Assembly (NCBI GenBank): GCA_963978905.1
Contig: OZ022258.1
Span: 47,414,591-47,478,590, forward strand
Direction of reading: 5' to 3'
Length of the DNA stretch: 64,000 nt
Origin: Trichostrongylus colubriformis
Lineage: Eukaryota > Nematoda > Chromadorea > Rhabditida > Trichostrongylidae
Below the pieces are notes generated by a model. The model was not told where the DNA came from and made no database searches. It saw only the letters and a program-made list of their open reading frames with translations. Position 1 is the stretch's first letter; every line of letters begins with the position of its first letter. Shown in pieces: positions 46,601 through 57,416 of this stretch. Made by a program: the position numbers and the translations under genes.

Positions 46601-49600
46601 GGCTGACGGTGTGGGGCATTTGAATGGGTGTAGATGCTAGAAAGCTGAGGAGCGACAGTCATGCGGTTAGGGATGCTGAGAGACGAGCAACCCATCGAGT
46701 GGCGCGAAAAATTGAGTGAATCTTGGCTGCTGACGGCTGTTAAAATGTTGCACGGCGGGAATTTGAACGAGTTGCTCTCCTTCCAGCTTTCCATTTCTCA
46801 GGAATATGGGGACTTTTCGATTAATTTCGTATTTCTGTTCATTTGTGGAGAGGGTTGTCATCGCACACGCCTACGACTTCTCTTTTTAGCACTAATAATG
46901 CTTATTTCTGTTATCATTACAGACCGGCTTTGACCGTGCTGACCAAAGTGCAGAGCATGATTTCTCTGAGCGTTCGTACCATCGCCCGACGTTTTGTGAT
47001 CATTGCGGCTCAATGCTGTTCGGCTTACTTAAACAAGGACTACAGTGTTCCAGCTGTAAGATGAATGTACATAAAAGGTATGATCGAGGAATTTCGCCAC
47101 CACTATAGCACATAAAATGATTATTATGAAAATGTTAAATAATCTGCTAATGATGAAAGAACCAACATTTTCAGTTTCCCATAATGTCGTGACGCGTGTT
47201 GTTTTTATTCACTGAACTTTCTCACGTGTCACGTCACATCCATCACAGAAGGGGTGTTATTGCTTTCGATGGTCAATGTCATCAGGGCAAAAAAAATTTT
47301 TCACTAATTCAAAACTAAACCATACATTAGCTTCTTTTTTTCTTCAAAACGAAGTAGAGCGTTGGAAGTTATTCTGATTATGCGGTATTGCCATAAAGTT
47401 ATACGCGATACAGACCACTACATCCCTAGGTACAGTAACACTTGCCGCATACCCACATTTACACTATCATCAAAATCGTAATGTACTTTTGACGTCTTGT
47501 ATGATGTAGGTGTATGTAAGAGCCAGATTTTCATTTACGCTGCATTATGATTGCCGTACAGGATGACGAGTTCCATTATGCCTCAGCCCTTGGGTATTGA
47601 AGGAGTGCATCTCAGTCTAACGGGAACGACCACAGGTCGAAGTGGCCATTCGGAATGGGATACATATGGTCCGACGTACTTTCGGACGCTGACCTCGAAT
47701 TTGTATTCAAAATTTGCAGAACGATACTCTGGGCGGAGTCGTGGAGGTTTCTTTGAAAAAACAGTACTATCATATGGTAGGTCTGGAAGCCCTTAGCACG
47801 CGAGCCAGACGTTCCTGCGCATAACCAGGGCGATTTTCGTATTCAGGGAGTCAAATTACCCCAAGGGACAAGTTTTTAGCAGATTCGAGATTTTGACCAA
47901 ATTTCGGAAAAATTCATGGGCTATTGGGTGGCAGCACATTGAACAAAGGAGGAGTCGTTGACCCTTGCCTAGGATATGCTCCTATTTGACACTTGTTTCG
48001 TACATTTAGTGCGAAGGGCAAGTGTGAAAGGTATGTGTAGTCTATCCTGTTCGGGTTGCAGGGTTTTCTGTGGAAGAAAATTCAAAAACTATTTACCACT
48101 TTATCACCTGGCCACCCCCAATTTTTCGAAGTTGGACCAAAAACTGGATTTGGCTGAAAATTTGCGTCCAGAAGTGAAAGAAAAGCACTTGCTGACAATT
48201 AAACACAAGGTGCAAAAAAACCCGCAACGGCGGGAAGCAAACCCACGAACCTTGTCGTGCAAATCCGGAACACTACCACTGAGCCACTGAGGCCGTTTCT
48301 TGCTGAGCAAGCGGCCGTGCTGATGAAATAGTGCCACGTCACAGAAAAACCTACATAACTTTGCTCAGAGAATCGTTCCGCAAATTTCGAATACAGATTC
48401 GGGATCAGCGTCCGAAAATGCGTCGGACCATATGTATCCCATTCCGAATGGCCACTTCGACCTGGGGTCCTTCCCTTGTAAGTAAGACCGCGCTTGCGCA
48501 CGGCGTCCGTAGCCTCCTCTGACGTTTGCAAGGCCCGCTTCAGCTAGGAGTGAAGTTTTACTTGTGATGAAGCTCTGTGAGTGGCGTCATGTGTCGCGTA
48601 CAAATTTCCGCTGCACCACCAACTACAGTGCTGTTGACCGAGTAACCCAACCTCTTCTGAAGAGAGGAACGAAGTTGATGTCAAGGGCGTTCAGCATGCG
48701 CATACATCCTGTTTCATTTGAAACCTTTCCATCTTCTCAACCCGATTCGACATTGTTCAGGGTTGACGTGTGTCCAATCCGTTCTTTCCGGCTTCCGAAC
48801 ACCCTTCGTTTCCAAGAACCAGAACGTGTAATTACCACTGAAACCCTCCGGAAAGGGCTTTGAGGCATGAAAATGACACTCCGGATCATGCAGCGTTGCT
48901 CGGGCTGCAAAGCTCTGTGTTTTCAGGCATTGAGATCAGTAGTCAAAGAAATAAGATGTATATCGATCAGTCATGAACAGATAGACGATTAGGTGAAATG
49001 GAAAACATAAATATTAGCCTTTAATTCCCCTTACTTGCGATCGCGTAATCGCTTATTCGCAAAATCGCCTAATCGATACGTGTCGTTTTCCTTTTGCCTG
49101 CTCGCATAATTGTCAACACCTAGCAATATCCTAAGCGAACCCTATGCATCTAACGCGCTATTAGGTGGCGGGTGTTGATGTGAAGTTCTCAATAAGTTAA
49201 TCATGTGTGTCGTAGCAGCGAAATCTGCCTCTACATAAATTCCTTCCTGCTGAGCGCTGATCATTTTCGCAGTTATACCTTGAGAACTAATCACTAGAGC
49301 AATGATAAATGATGCAGTTTTCGGCGTTAATTATTACCTTATTGGAATACGCCGCGCATTCTAGTTCCGTCCAGAATCGTGATGGCAGGTGAATGCGATT
49401 TGGCGTGTACAACGACTTGCGGTGGCCAGTCGATGTACAAGTCAGTGGTTTTCCCCTCGCAGACGAGCCTGGTACCAACTCACTGGCCCAGTAAGGATAA
49501 AAGGCTCGGTTGCCTTTGGAGGGCATTGATGCGGAGTCTGATCCCTGCACCATAAAACTGGGTGTGCGCGCCACCTGTCACTACACCACGTCCGCCTATC

Positions 49601-49769
49601 ATTGGAATAAGTCTGCCAGAAGCAGCATAATTTTGGGCTTCCGGATGAAGCTGTTAGATTCAGAATCTTCATTTCAGATGCAAATGGAGTTGCCAAGGAT
49701 TGCGGCATCAACATTGATGACGTCCCAGCTGTGTCAGCCTACTTGGACGTTGCTAGCGGCGTCCCGAAC
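43687..49769 (+). CDS. novel-type protein kinase C, first C1A-C1B exon set (diverged paralogous cassette)
   Basis: Exons: 43687-43769 (Gln-rich, ending SLRHGKIHE), 43829-43934 ([20 protein letters not shown] through GKQGYQCQ), 46003-46067 ([18 protein letters not shown]), 46923-47077 (C1[20 protein letters not shown] through CKMNVHKR) and a last piece ending near 49769. Together they give two C1 zinc fingers (H-x12-C-x2-C-x13-C-x2-C-x4-H-x2-C-x7-C), which bind diacylglycerol/phorbol ester in PKCs. C1A is complete. In C1B the final H-x2-C is split by an intron. The next exon reads GVAKDCGIN like the VANNCGID of the second set, but using the TTTCAG acceptor at 49677 gives the required Cys and then a frameshift, while the acceptor at 49663 keeps frame and loses the Cys. 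The 2.07-kb intron after exon 2 contains a Tc1-like element. No kinase-domain exon is seen before the second set, so this is a partial duplicate, an alternative cassette or a decaying paralogue. The pseudosubstrate segment is not well conserved. Confidence 0.75.
44213..45776. mobile_element. 1564-bp Tc1-like transposon in a PKC intron
   Basis: Inverted ends CAGTGCGTTTCATAATTATA (44213) and its complement (ending 45776) are followed by AGGTCACCCC on each inner side and flanked by TA duplications (44211-44212, 45777-45778). Length is typical for Tc1 elements. A second pair of TTTCATAATTATAAGGTCAC words lies inside (about 44395 and about 45580, inverted). No intact transposase frame remains. Confidence 0.8.
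46576..46840 (+). repeat. family F copy flanked by 27-bp direct repeats
   Basis: Similar to 27030-27290. It is bounded by identical 27-bp direct repeats at 46549-46575 and 46841-46867 (ATTTGTGGAGAGGGTTGTCA...), lying in the intron before C1B. Confidence 0.55.
47632..48478. repeat. inverted repeat with about 140-bp arms
   Basis: Arms 47632-47775 and 48338-48478 are complements at roughly 85-90% by eye (AGGTCGAAGTGGCCATTCGG, GATACATATGGTCCGACG). They enclose about 560 bp that include a tRNA-like sequence. Part of the left flank (47750-47960) recurs at 30340-30560. Probably a foldback or two head-to-head copies of one repeat, within a PKC intron. Confidence 0.65.
48221..48295 (-). tRNA. tRNA-like sequence (pseudogene or SINE head)
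   Basis: Minus strand: A-box-like TGGCTCAGTGGTAG, a GCA triplet at the anticodon position (Cys-like), then a T arm GTGGG-TTTGCTT-CCCGC and a run of T, a Pol III terminator. Acceptor stem pairing is poor, so a tRNA-derived SINE or pseudogene is more likely than a working tRNA. Confidence 0.45.
49310..49590 (+). repeat. family C copy
   Basis: GGCGTTAATTATTACC...GGTGAATGCGATTTGGC...CAGACGAGCCTGGTACCAA...GCGCGCCACCTGTCACTACA matches 61600-61910. Confidence 0.65.
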
Positions 49770-50220
49770 GTGAGCGTGCGCTTCATTGAAGAGGTGATCT
49801 CTAGAGAACAGCTTTTTGTTCCATTTGTTGGCTCTCTGTTTCAAAATGGGTAAGTTCAGTGAAAAGGTGGCTCCAACGCCCACATTTTGAAGCCACTACT
49901 TTACCAAGTGCAAAGTAAAAAATAAAATAAAAAATTGTCTGTGATTGTTGATTTATTCTGTTGTGCTACATATGGGCAGTGTTAATGATCTGCTTTCAAG
50001 GCTGGGCATACTGATGGCCTGCGCCATCGTCAACCAGGCGCCAGTGCTGTCAGCGCTTACTGAGGCAAGTTTTGCTTTATTAATCAATTATTTTTACTAC
50101 TGACTCTTATCGAACTTTTCGACTGCGACGGGGCAAAGTTACTCGCAAGTTCAAGGTTTCCAGAACTCTACTGGAATCGTCTCCGGTGTGAATGATACAT
50201 TCACTCTTCACGCTGATCTA
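49770..50220 (+). CDS. candidate downstream exons, product unknown
   Basis: If the last exon of the first PKC set is extended to the strong donor at 49849 (AATGG|GTAAG), it joins in frame to 50001-50064 (LGILMACAIVNQAPVLSALTE, donor GAG|GCAAGT of the GC type). That in turn joins to 50164-50220 (TTTCCAG acceptor; NSTGIVSGVNDTFTLHADL; donor GTGAGT). All phases agree. The middle exon is hydrophobic. The sequence does not resemble the PKC linker or kinase, so this may be a separate gene or an alternative C-terminus. Confidence 0.35.
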
Positions 50221-50468
50221 GTGAGTGGCTGCCGTGCGGAGATCTTTTCGCATTCGACTCTCTACGTATCCCATGTGCATAAGATTTGAAATGCACAAAA
50301 TTTTCACTAAACCTCTCTATTCCGTCCACACTTGCAAATTGCCATCCATCACTTCCTCAGTCGTATTTATTAGAAACAGACAAAGGCGTTGAGCACAATG
50401 GACAGAATTTCATCGACTGCACCCTTTTGGCACTGCACGCAATGACTAAATGCAAGCCGCGTCTGTGC

Positions 50469-50650
50469 CTCAGGCCACGTTTATACTCTGCGGTACCGGC
50501 GGCAGAGCGTGGCTGCTTTTCTCTGTGTCTCCGCCTATGCCAGCCTGCTTACGTTGCCTGCGTCGTGTCTGCACCTCCCCCATTCCACTCTGCCTCGCTG
50601 CCTGTGCACACAGCCACGCCCTGCCGGCGCTGAGTGTGAACGCGGGTTCG
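50469..50650. mobile_element. MITE family A copy
   Basis: GGCCACGTTTATACTCTGCGG at the left and GGCGCTGAGTGTGAACGCGG at the right. The interior (GTGTCTCCGCCTATGCCAGCC, CACAGCCACGCCCTGCCGG) matches the copies at 7064 and 53477. Confidence 0.65.
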
Positions 50651-52287
50651 GGCCTTCGTGAACTACAATAAATCAAAAACTAGAATGTAAACCATATTTT
50701 TGCCCTCGTGTATGCCTTCATACCAGTAACACCAGAGCGCACCTCAGCTCAACTGACCTGAGCTTGGTATGGGATATATATCGATCGTTAGATCGACTTC
50801 GCTTTGCGACGATGCGAGTTTCCACAGTCGGTTTCTTCTTCCGATTTCTTTTCATCCGATTTTCCTCTAAAGCTACCTTTAATGGAGGAAAAAGGGATTC
50901 CTTCCCCATTTAGGCTTGAGTAAAATCAGCCTCCACACTGAGATCTCCCCTTCACTAAAATAGCATCCCGAATTTGCAGAAATATTTTGAACATATAACA
51001 CTTTAACCACTTCGAACAATAAGAATTAATAGGAATACTTAAACAGTGCAGAAATAGACTTTTGTACTTAAGAAGGCAGTAGTAACAAATAAGTAGAAGA
51101 AATATTTTTTAGTAACGATATCATGATAACAGTCCTGATTAATAAAGATTAATTCAGCGTGAAACTTCATAGAGAGTGTACGCAATCGCACGCGAAAAAA
51201 ACATTTTACACCTGCCGCGTAAAATTTTGACCTAACGATATACACCCTGTTCTTCCTATAATAGTTGCACGGTGGTCACTGGAACGATGGGGTCAGCGAT
51301 TCACGAACTGACGTTGGATGGGCGACTCTGCTGATAAGTTGCAGTTCGAGGAGAGTATCTACTATGATCCAAAGTGCCACTAGCGTGTGTTCCTTTATTG
51401 TCTGGGTGTTTTGAGATTTACAGCATAAACAGTAATCAGCGTGTTTTCAGGTTCTAATCTGGAAGGCTTCAGTGCTGGTCGCGATGTTGCACTAAGACGG
51501 ATTTCCTGGATTTCCATTTGAAGAGAAAAGTAGAAAATGCATTCTTGTCGGCACCGTTTGTGAAACAGAAATCTGCTGAAATTGTGTATCTTCTTAGTTG
51601 TACTTTGTCTCGTCTTCATCCTGAATTCATTTTCGCAAGTGAATGTGTCGTAGTCCATAGTGGAAGGGGTTCATGAGGATCCCGTGTTATGAACCGAAAC
51701 TCTAACTTCCTTTTCATTACATTTTTCTCGGTTGTTTACTCAGCTGCCAAGATAAATCTTCTTCAAACATCGTAGGAGCGGGAGCCGAAGAATAAACCTC
51801 AAAGAAAAAAGAAACTGCTCGTGAATCATCTTGAACGTATTACTCCTCTACAGAAAAATAAGGAAACCTCCTTCACCTAGGAAAACACTCTTTCCCTTAT
51901 TTTTCCTTTATATTTCTCTTGGAAATGAAGCTGTGAAGAAACCCATTACCATTTGATTTTCAACTCACGAAAAGGAAAATGCGAGAAAAGTAAAAGTAAG
52001 AAAAAGTGTAAAAGAAAATTGAAAAGAGAAGTCACGATGATGCCAATTTCATGAGGAGTGATCCCTAAATTCGCAGTGAAAGTGTTGATGCTGTTGAAGA
52101 TGTACAGGAGATGACAAACAAAAGAGTAACTGCTCTTCTCAACTTTCAATGCCATATTCTGTCGAGGTATTTCCATCCCTAAATTCAAGATTACACCTCA
52201 AACTATCCCTACACTCCGTAACAGCTTTCTGCAATTGCGCTTTTTTGGCACCCCCCTTGGTAGTTGAAGTGTATCTTGATGCATGGT
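50651..52287. other. no gene recognised
   Basis: AT-rich; a possible repeat edge (TTTAGGCTTGAGTAAAATC) at 50905-50930. Several frames are open but none is convincing. Confidence 0.3.
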
Positions 52288-52466
52288 ATGAGCGACGTTG
52301 CGGTGCCAACGATAGGGCGTGACTGTGTTGTCTCGCGTCTCCACCTCGCCTTGTTGCCTGCTTCGTCTCTACACCTCCCTCGTGCTACACTTGTTCGTTG
52401 CCCGTGAACGCTGCCACGCCCTATCGCCGGTACCGCAGAGTATGAACGCGGTTTCGCACCAAATGT
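52288..52466. mobile_element. MITE family A copy
   Basis: Degenerate left end (GACGTTGCGGTGCC), right end ACCGCAGAGTATGAACGCGG. The interior is shared with the 53477 copy. Confidence 0.6.
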
Positions 52467-52499
52467 GCTGATTGCCGCGTGCGGCCTTTTGCCGAGAAT

Positions 52500-52700
52500 C
52501 CCGCGCTCACCGGCACAGCAAGATGGGCTGGATCGTCATTGGTAGCCTTGCGTTCAGAAACAGTTTCGTGCATTCGGTTCTCTGTGAAGAGTAGTAGTGT
52601 GGTCGCGCTCACCGGCACAACGAACTGGGCTGCATCGTCATTGGTAGCCTGGCGTAAAGGAACAGTTTCGCGCATTCGGTTCCCTGTGAAGGGTTGGTAG
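52500..52700 (+). repeat. two-copy direct repeat, unit about 112 bp
   Basis: GCGCTCACCGGCACA starts each unit (52503 and 52615). The GTCATTGGTAGCC and ACAGTTTCG(T/C)GCATTCGGTT words recur in order. The + frame stays open through both units, encoding related segments (ALTGTARWAGSSLVALRSE and ALTGTTNWAASSLVAWRKG), but nothing shows it is expressed. Confidence 0.65.
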
Positions 52701-53476
52701 CGACACGTGCCTCAGCACTTAGCTACAAATGTATACAGTATGCTTGTCCCTGGGGGTAACACGGGGATGTCTTTGGCAGAAGAGCTGCTGGCTCAAGGAT
52801 CTTCACTTTTTTTAAGATCAGTCGCGGGCGCTTGTGTTGCAACTGTTTTATTTGTGACGCCAAGCCTTGACACAACAATACGCTCCACGAGACGTGGGTA
52901 GCCCGCTCCTGTATGCCGCTGTGAACCTTTGAACCATCACTGTAGAGTAGGCATTACGAGAGGGACGGCAGACAAATCGACAAAATACGTCCTACAGGTC
53001 AGATGCCCCACACACACAGTTCCGCCACCGCGCATTCGTAAAGATGAATTGTTTTCATTTTTTCGGGCAGCCCGTCGTACACCACACGCAACTTTCACAA
53101 CTTATTGCCATGCATCGATTGAACAGACCTTGCTATACAAGAGCGTTTTCAATTTTTGTTTCCATCATGTACTAAAAATTTTTAATATTATTTTCTCAGC
53201 TGCAGCTTAGATATGTAGGTACCCATGAGATTTTAACTGGCTCGCAGGTGCCCTGTCTATCACACGCTTAAGGCATTCTCCACAGTTACCATATACCAGA
53301 GTATGATCGATCGAAATTCCGTAGAACTGGGTAAGCTTGTAGGACAAAAGATATGAAGGTCATGTGTACAATCTGGCAAGGAGCCATTTTTACGATGAGC
53401 TTCATGTTTGGTGTTCACTTGGGAAGGGGTTGAGAAGGCAGTGTGAGAAAAGCCGGGACTGCTCCAACCTTACCTT

Positions 53477-53655
53477 AGACCGCGTTCATGCATTGCGGTG
53501 CCGGCGACAGGGCGTGGCTGCGTGTCTCTGCGTCTGCACCTGCACTATCCTGTTTCGTCGTCTGCGTCTCTCTGCACCTCCCCTGTGCCACTCCGCCTTG
53601 CTGCCTGTGAACGCAGCCACGCCTTGCTGGCGCAGAGTATGAACGCAGCCTAACA
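53477..53655. mobile_element. MITE family A copy
   Basis: GACCGCGTTCATGCATTGCGG at the left and GCGCAGAGTATGAACGCAGC at the right are inverted termini of about 20 bp; total 179 bp. Confidence 0.7.
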
Positions 53656-54573
53656 ATCCTACAACTGATAGTGTTTCACCTTATTAAATCTACTGTATTC
53701 AGCTACGCAAGCAGCGCATATGATCTCGTAAATAGCGAAAATGGAAATTTTGTTACACCTAACAAATCGAATCTAATATCAGAACTGCACAAACCATGTT
53801 CTAATGATGGCTTAGAAGGGTTTGCACCGTAAAAGAAGAATCATGCGATGAGTCGGACCACGGTCTGGTCTGCCATTGACGGTGACCTTTTGACACAGCC
53901 ACTGAAAGCGGTTCTGCTGCTACAAATCAATTGGCTGATCACACCTCAGAACTATCAAATCCTGCTTAAATATTTTTTTTGAAGCATGAGCCGTTCCAAC
54001 CGACCGTCACGTATCCACAACATAGTAATAGGGAACTAACGCACATATGGCAAGCCGTTTGTATTCAGTGTCACCTACAGAGTAAGGACCCTGTTGTTTA
54101 CTTTTAAATGCTGTTAGAAATTGCAATAAAACATTGCAAAACTCGTTATGCACTCTTCAATAGAAGGCTTATTTACCTAACAGTACGTGCCATTTCTACC
54201 AGTAGTATCGCAATGTTTTTAGATCGATGTGAAGCGATGATGATGCATAGTGCGCCTTTCTACCGAACGGTATGCCAAATCACATAATTTGTTCGTTTAT
54301 GTGTTTGTATTTGCTTGATTACTTATTAGGATGAATTGCAGCAATTGAATTGCTTATTTTACCCATTCTTGAAATAGCTAGGGCATTTCTCCACTGAGTC
54401 ATCTACTACGCAGCACTTAGTCGGAACTATGAGTGTCATCGAATTTCATCTATAAAAACACTGTTTGATGAGGCTGATGAAAGGACACAGAAATGGTAGA
54501 AAATAATCACATACACATTTTTCTTTTATTTTCATTATTATTTTCACTATAATTCACTAGTTCAGGTGAAAGG
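53656..54573. other. no gene recognised
   Basis: AT-rich intergenic or intronic DNA with no long open frame. Confidence 0.3.
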
Positions 54574-54652
54574 GGTGTCGGTGGTGTAATGGATGAGCAG
54601 ATACATATACACGGAAATCATGAAATGCGGGTTGGAATCCCGTCTGACACCG
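54574..54652 (+). tRNA. tRNA-like sequence (tRNA-derived SINE head)
   Basis: GGTGTCG pairs with TGACACC as an acceptor stem. An A-box-like TGGTGTAATGG, a T arm GCGGG-TTGGAAT-CCCGT and a GGTTGGAATCC B-box follow. The anticodon arm cannot be folded cleanly. The sequence after it (AACTTTTGCCCATAACTCAGC) recurs at 57795-57825, so this is a dispersed SINE rather than a working tRNA. Confidence 0.5.
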
Positions 54653-54759
54653 AAACTTTTGCCCATAACTCAGCATCCTTACTGTAATTTTCACTGTATT
54701 TTTACATTCCGTTATTTCCATCTTCTGATTTACTTCCTTAACGTTGATCTACCATTGGG

Positions 54760-55015
54760 GTACGCTGGGAGGGTCGTTTATGATCGCATAGGAGAGGGTG
54801 GTCTTAACTTCAGAGGTCAGCGACAAGCAATGAAATCTAAACTTCCAGTAAAATTTGGGTCAAAATTAGGATAGATTGAGGATTGAGATACATAGCAATA
54901 AAACACATCGCAACTGTTCAATCCGGCAACAGTTACTGGTAATGTAGAGGTCAAGAAAAGGGGGTTGTACCTGGTTCCCGCTAGAGGAGAGGGTCGTACT
55001 AAGCGGCTACTTCTT
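54760..55015 (+). repeat. family G copy
   Basis: GAGGGTCGTTTATGATC...CAGAGGTCAGCGACAAGC...GAGAGGGTCGTACTAAGC; clearest member of family G. Confidence 0.6.
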
Positions 55016-55820
55016 CGACATCTGAAAGTGCGCTACCATACAGATCATGAGCTTCAGCCATCATTAACTGATATGGTAAGGAAAATCGTATATGTCCGAT
55101 TGCTGCCTTAAACTCTCTATATTTGGTGTCTTTTAGTGGTGTGGCGTATTTTAGGGTTAATTTTGGGTTATATATTTGCTACATATTATTTACTTATTTA
55201 TCATGTTATTTATTTATCTAATGGCCTTCGGTAGTTCACATATACTTATACAGTAGCTACATATAGGTTATCTAATCGAATGCTACCACGAACCTTAGTG
55301 AAGGTTGTGAAGGTTGAATGCATGGCGTATTCATGTGCCTCTAGCCAAATATATTAGATTCCTTATCTTTGAATCTTCCGGATCCAATCGAATTTGTTAT
55401 CACGTATGTACTGAGTTACTGACTATACAGCTTTCTTACTTTCTTACTTTTTTACATGTTAGAAGAACCTATTTGAGACAAGGGCAAAAAGCGGACACAT
55501 TTCTTCAAGTAAATGTGGTAGTTCTTTCTCCATTGATGACATCGATTGAACTCAAGAGAGGCTGTTCGGCTGAACCGAAATATTCGTCGGATGAAAAAGT
55601 TACAGCAAAAAATCAATCGCATAGCCGGCATTCGTTCAATCTCATCAGAATTCTCCGAATGTTTCTCTCGTTCTTCGCCGTTGATCGATGAAGTTCCATT
55701 TCTATGGTCTGAGTGAATAAGATATTCTGTGTGAAGCGCTTGTACTTTTGTCACTGCTTTACTTTATTTCTTTATATTGCTGAATTACTGTTACCATCGA
55801 AGAATTGGGAAATGTAAATA
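55016..55820. other. no gene recognised
   Basis: A 125-codon frame at 55314-55691 (+) and an overlapping minus frame exist, but neither has family resemblance. Confidence 0.3.
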
Positions 55821-55828
55821 CTTATTTA

Positions 55829-56078
55829 GGCACTATTCAACTATCACTCCCCCAGATACCCCGAGTTGGTCAAAAAAATAATTTTCGCTGAAACTTTACC
55901 CAGGGGGGTTATTTAGGGTGCTGATCACGGATATGACATCCGTTTTTGGCGTTCGCGCCAAAAACGGATGTCATATTCGTGATCAGCACCCTAAATAACC
56001 CCCCTGGGCAAAGCTTCAGCGAAAATTATTTTTTTGACCAACTCGGGGTATCTGGGGGAGTGATAGTTGAATAGTGCC
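55829..56078. mobile_element. 250-bp foldback MITE with 8-bp target duplication (hAT-like)
   Basis: Arms 55829-55951 and 55956-56078 are near-perfect complements around a TTCG centre. The ends read GGCACTATTCAACTATCACT and its complement. Both flanks carry CTTATTTA (55821-55828 and 56079-56086), an 8-bp target-site duplication as made by hAT transposases. No coding capacity. Confidence 0.88.
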
Positions 56079-56086
56079 CTTATTTA

Positions 56087-57416
56087 TTACTAATTGTGAA
56101 CTAGGATCATGGTCATGTCTTAGTTCCCACTTCAAATAGAAGCTTTTCTCTGAATACTAGTCAAGATCATATATGAGATATAGCTGCCGAAGTCCAAAGG
56201 TGTGAGAAGCCCAGCTTTTTTGAATGGGGAATCACATATTCTCAAAGACTCCCCTATTACATAACGAATAGCTCTTGGTTTCGATGTCTTAGGCTTAGTA
56301 CCGCAATTGATTTGACTAAAAACTCAAATGACGTCGTTGCAAACGGAGGAGAAAGGCTTTTTTGAGTAGGTAGCAGGGTCAGGCATGGGTAGTGAAATTT
56401 TCAGTGGGATAGTATGTTGGGGTGATATTTTGAAGATCCATCGACTATTATCCCTTTTCGTCCAAGTGATCCTCAGAGTGTGGACCCGCCCTCTAATGGT
56501 CTGTCACCAATCCTTTTAATAAATAGATACATATGTAGGTAGTAAAACTATGATTATCGACTAACGACCTGTATTTTCAGTAGCCTAGAGTATAGTAAGA
56601 AGGTAGTGTTGGAAACGCCTTTTCCAAGACGTCGCATTTTTGAAGAGTTTTCTTCGACTTCGGAGCTAGGTTTGACATACCTAGTAGTTTTTACTCTTGA
56701 CATCAAAGGGCAGCACCGTTTAGTAATAGTGCTAGCGTGGAGAATGCTACTTAAAGCCAGTGGTAGGGGTAGTCGCGACCGAATATTGGAAGATTATTAT
56801 ATTGAAGTCCAGATGCTTGGAGGAAAAAGGAAAGTGAAGAAAAAACCGATAAAACGGCCAGTATTTGGAGGATAGGGCCCCTTTCTCAACATTGACTCTG
56901 AAAGGGGCGGGCTCTGTAGCAAAAGGGGTGGGCACTGTTAAAACAAGTGGTAGCTGTTGAAGGACGGCTTCTTTACAGCCCGAAGGCGCTTCTTTCCATC
57001 GGAAATTTCGCCGCATATAGTCCCATTGGACCCGTAGCTTTCATTTTTATAACTCATTATAGAAGCTCTCATTACCTATGTTACGATTACACGATGGTTA
57101 AGAAGATAGGGGTAAAAAGATATTGTTGGTAGGATCGCATGAAAAACTTCATTATTTGGATTTCAACAAATGGTTTTTTGATGATTTTTGATAATTATGA
57201 TAATTTATGAAGCTCTGATATGTATTTTTTCTGTAAAAGCAATGCAGCAAAATTCGTTTTCGTCTTCATTTTTCAGCTACAGTTGTTATCGCTCCACTTG
57301 TACTTTTACGGTTACGCATTATCAAAAATCACGCTATCAATTCTCTTCAAATGACAAGAGCCTCTCACCTATCAAAGCCTACAATGTGTGTGTTATAAAT
57401 TCTACTTTTTACCTAG
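56087..57416. other. no confident gene
   Basis: A 89-codon frame at 56606-56875 (+) is not recognised. 56870-56960 has GGGCCCC/GGGGCGGG words of a repeat. This is upstream of, or intronic to, the second PKC exon set; no C2-domain exon was found. Confidence 0.3.

Noticed and set aside
48221..48295. Functional tRNA-Cys
   Set aside because: A and B boxes are present but the acceptor stem does not pair properly, so a SINE or pseudogene is more likely.
54574..54652. Functional tRNA
   Set aside because: Acceptor and T stems pair, but no sound anticodon stem can be drawn and the sequence recurs as a repeat.
55314..55691. 125-codon frame as a gene
   Set aside because: No recognisable domain, overlaps a minus-strand frame of similar length, and lacks splice or start context.
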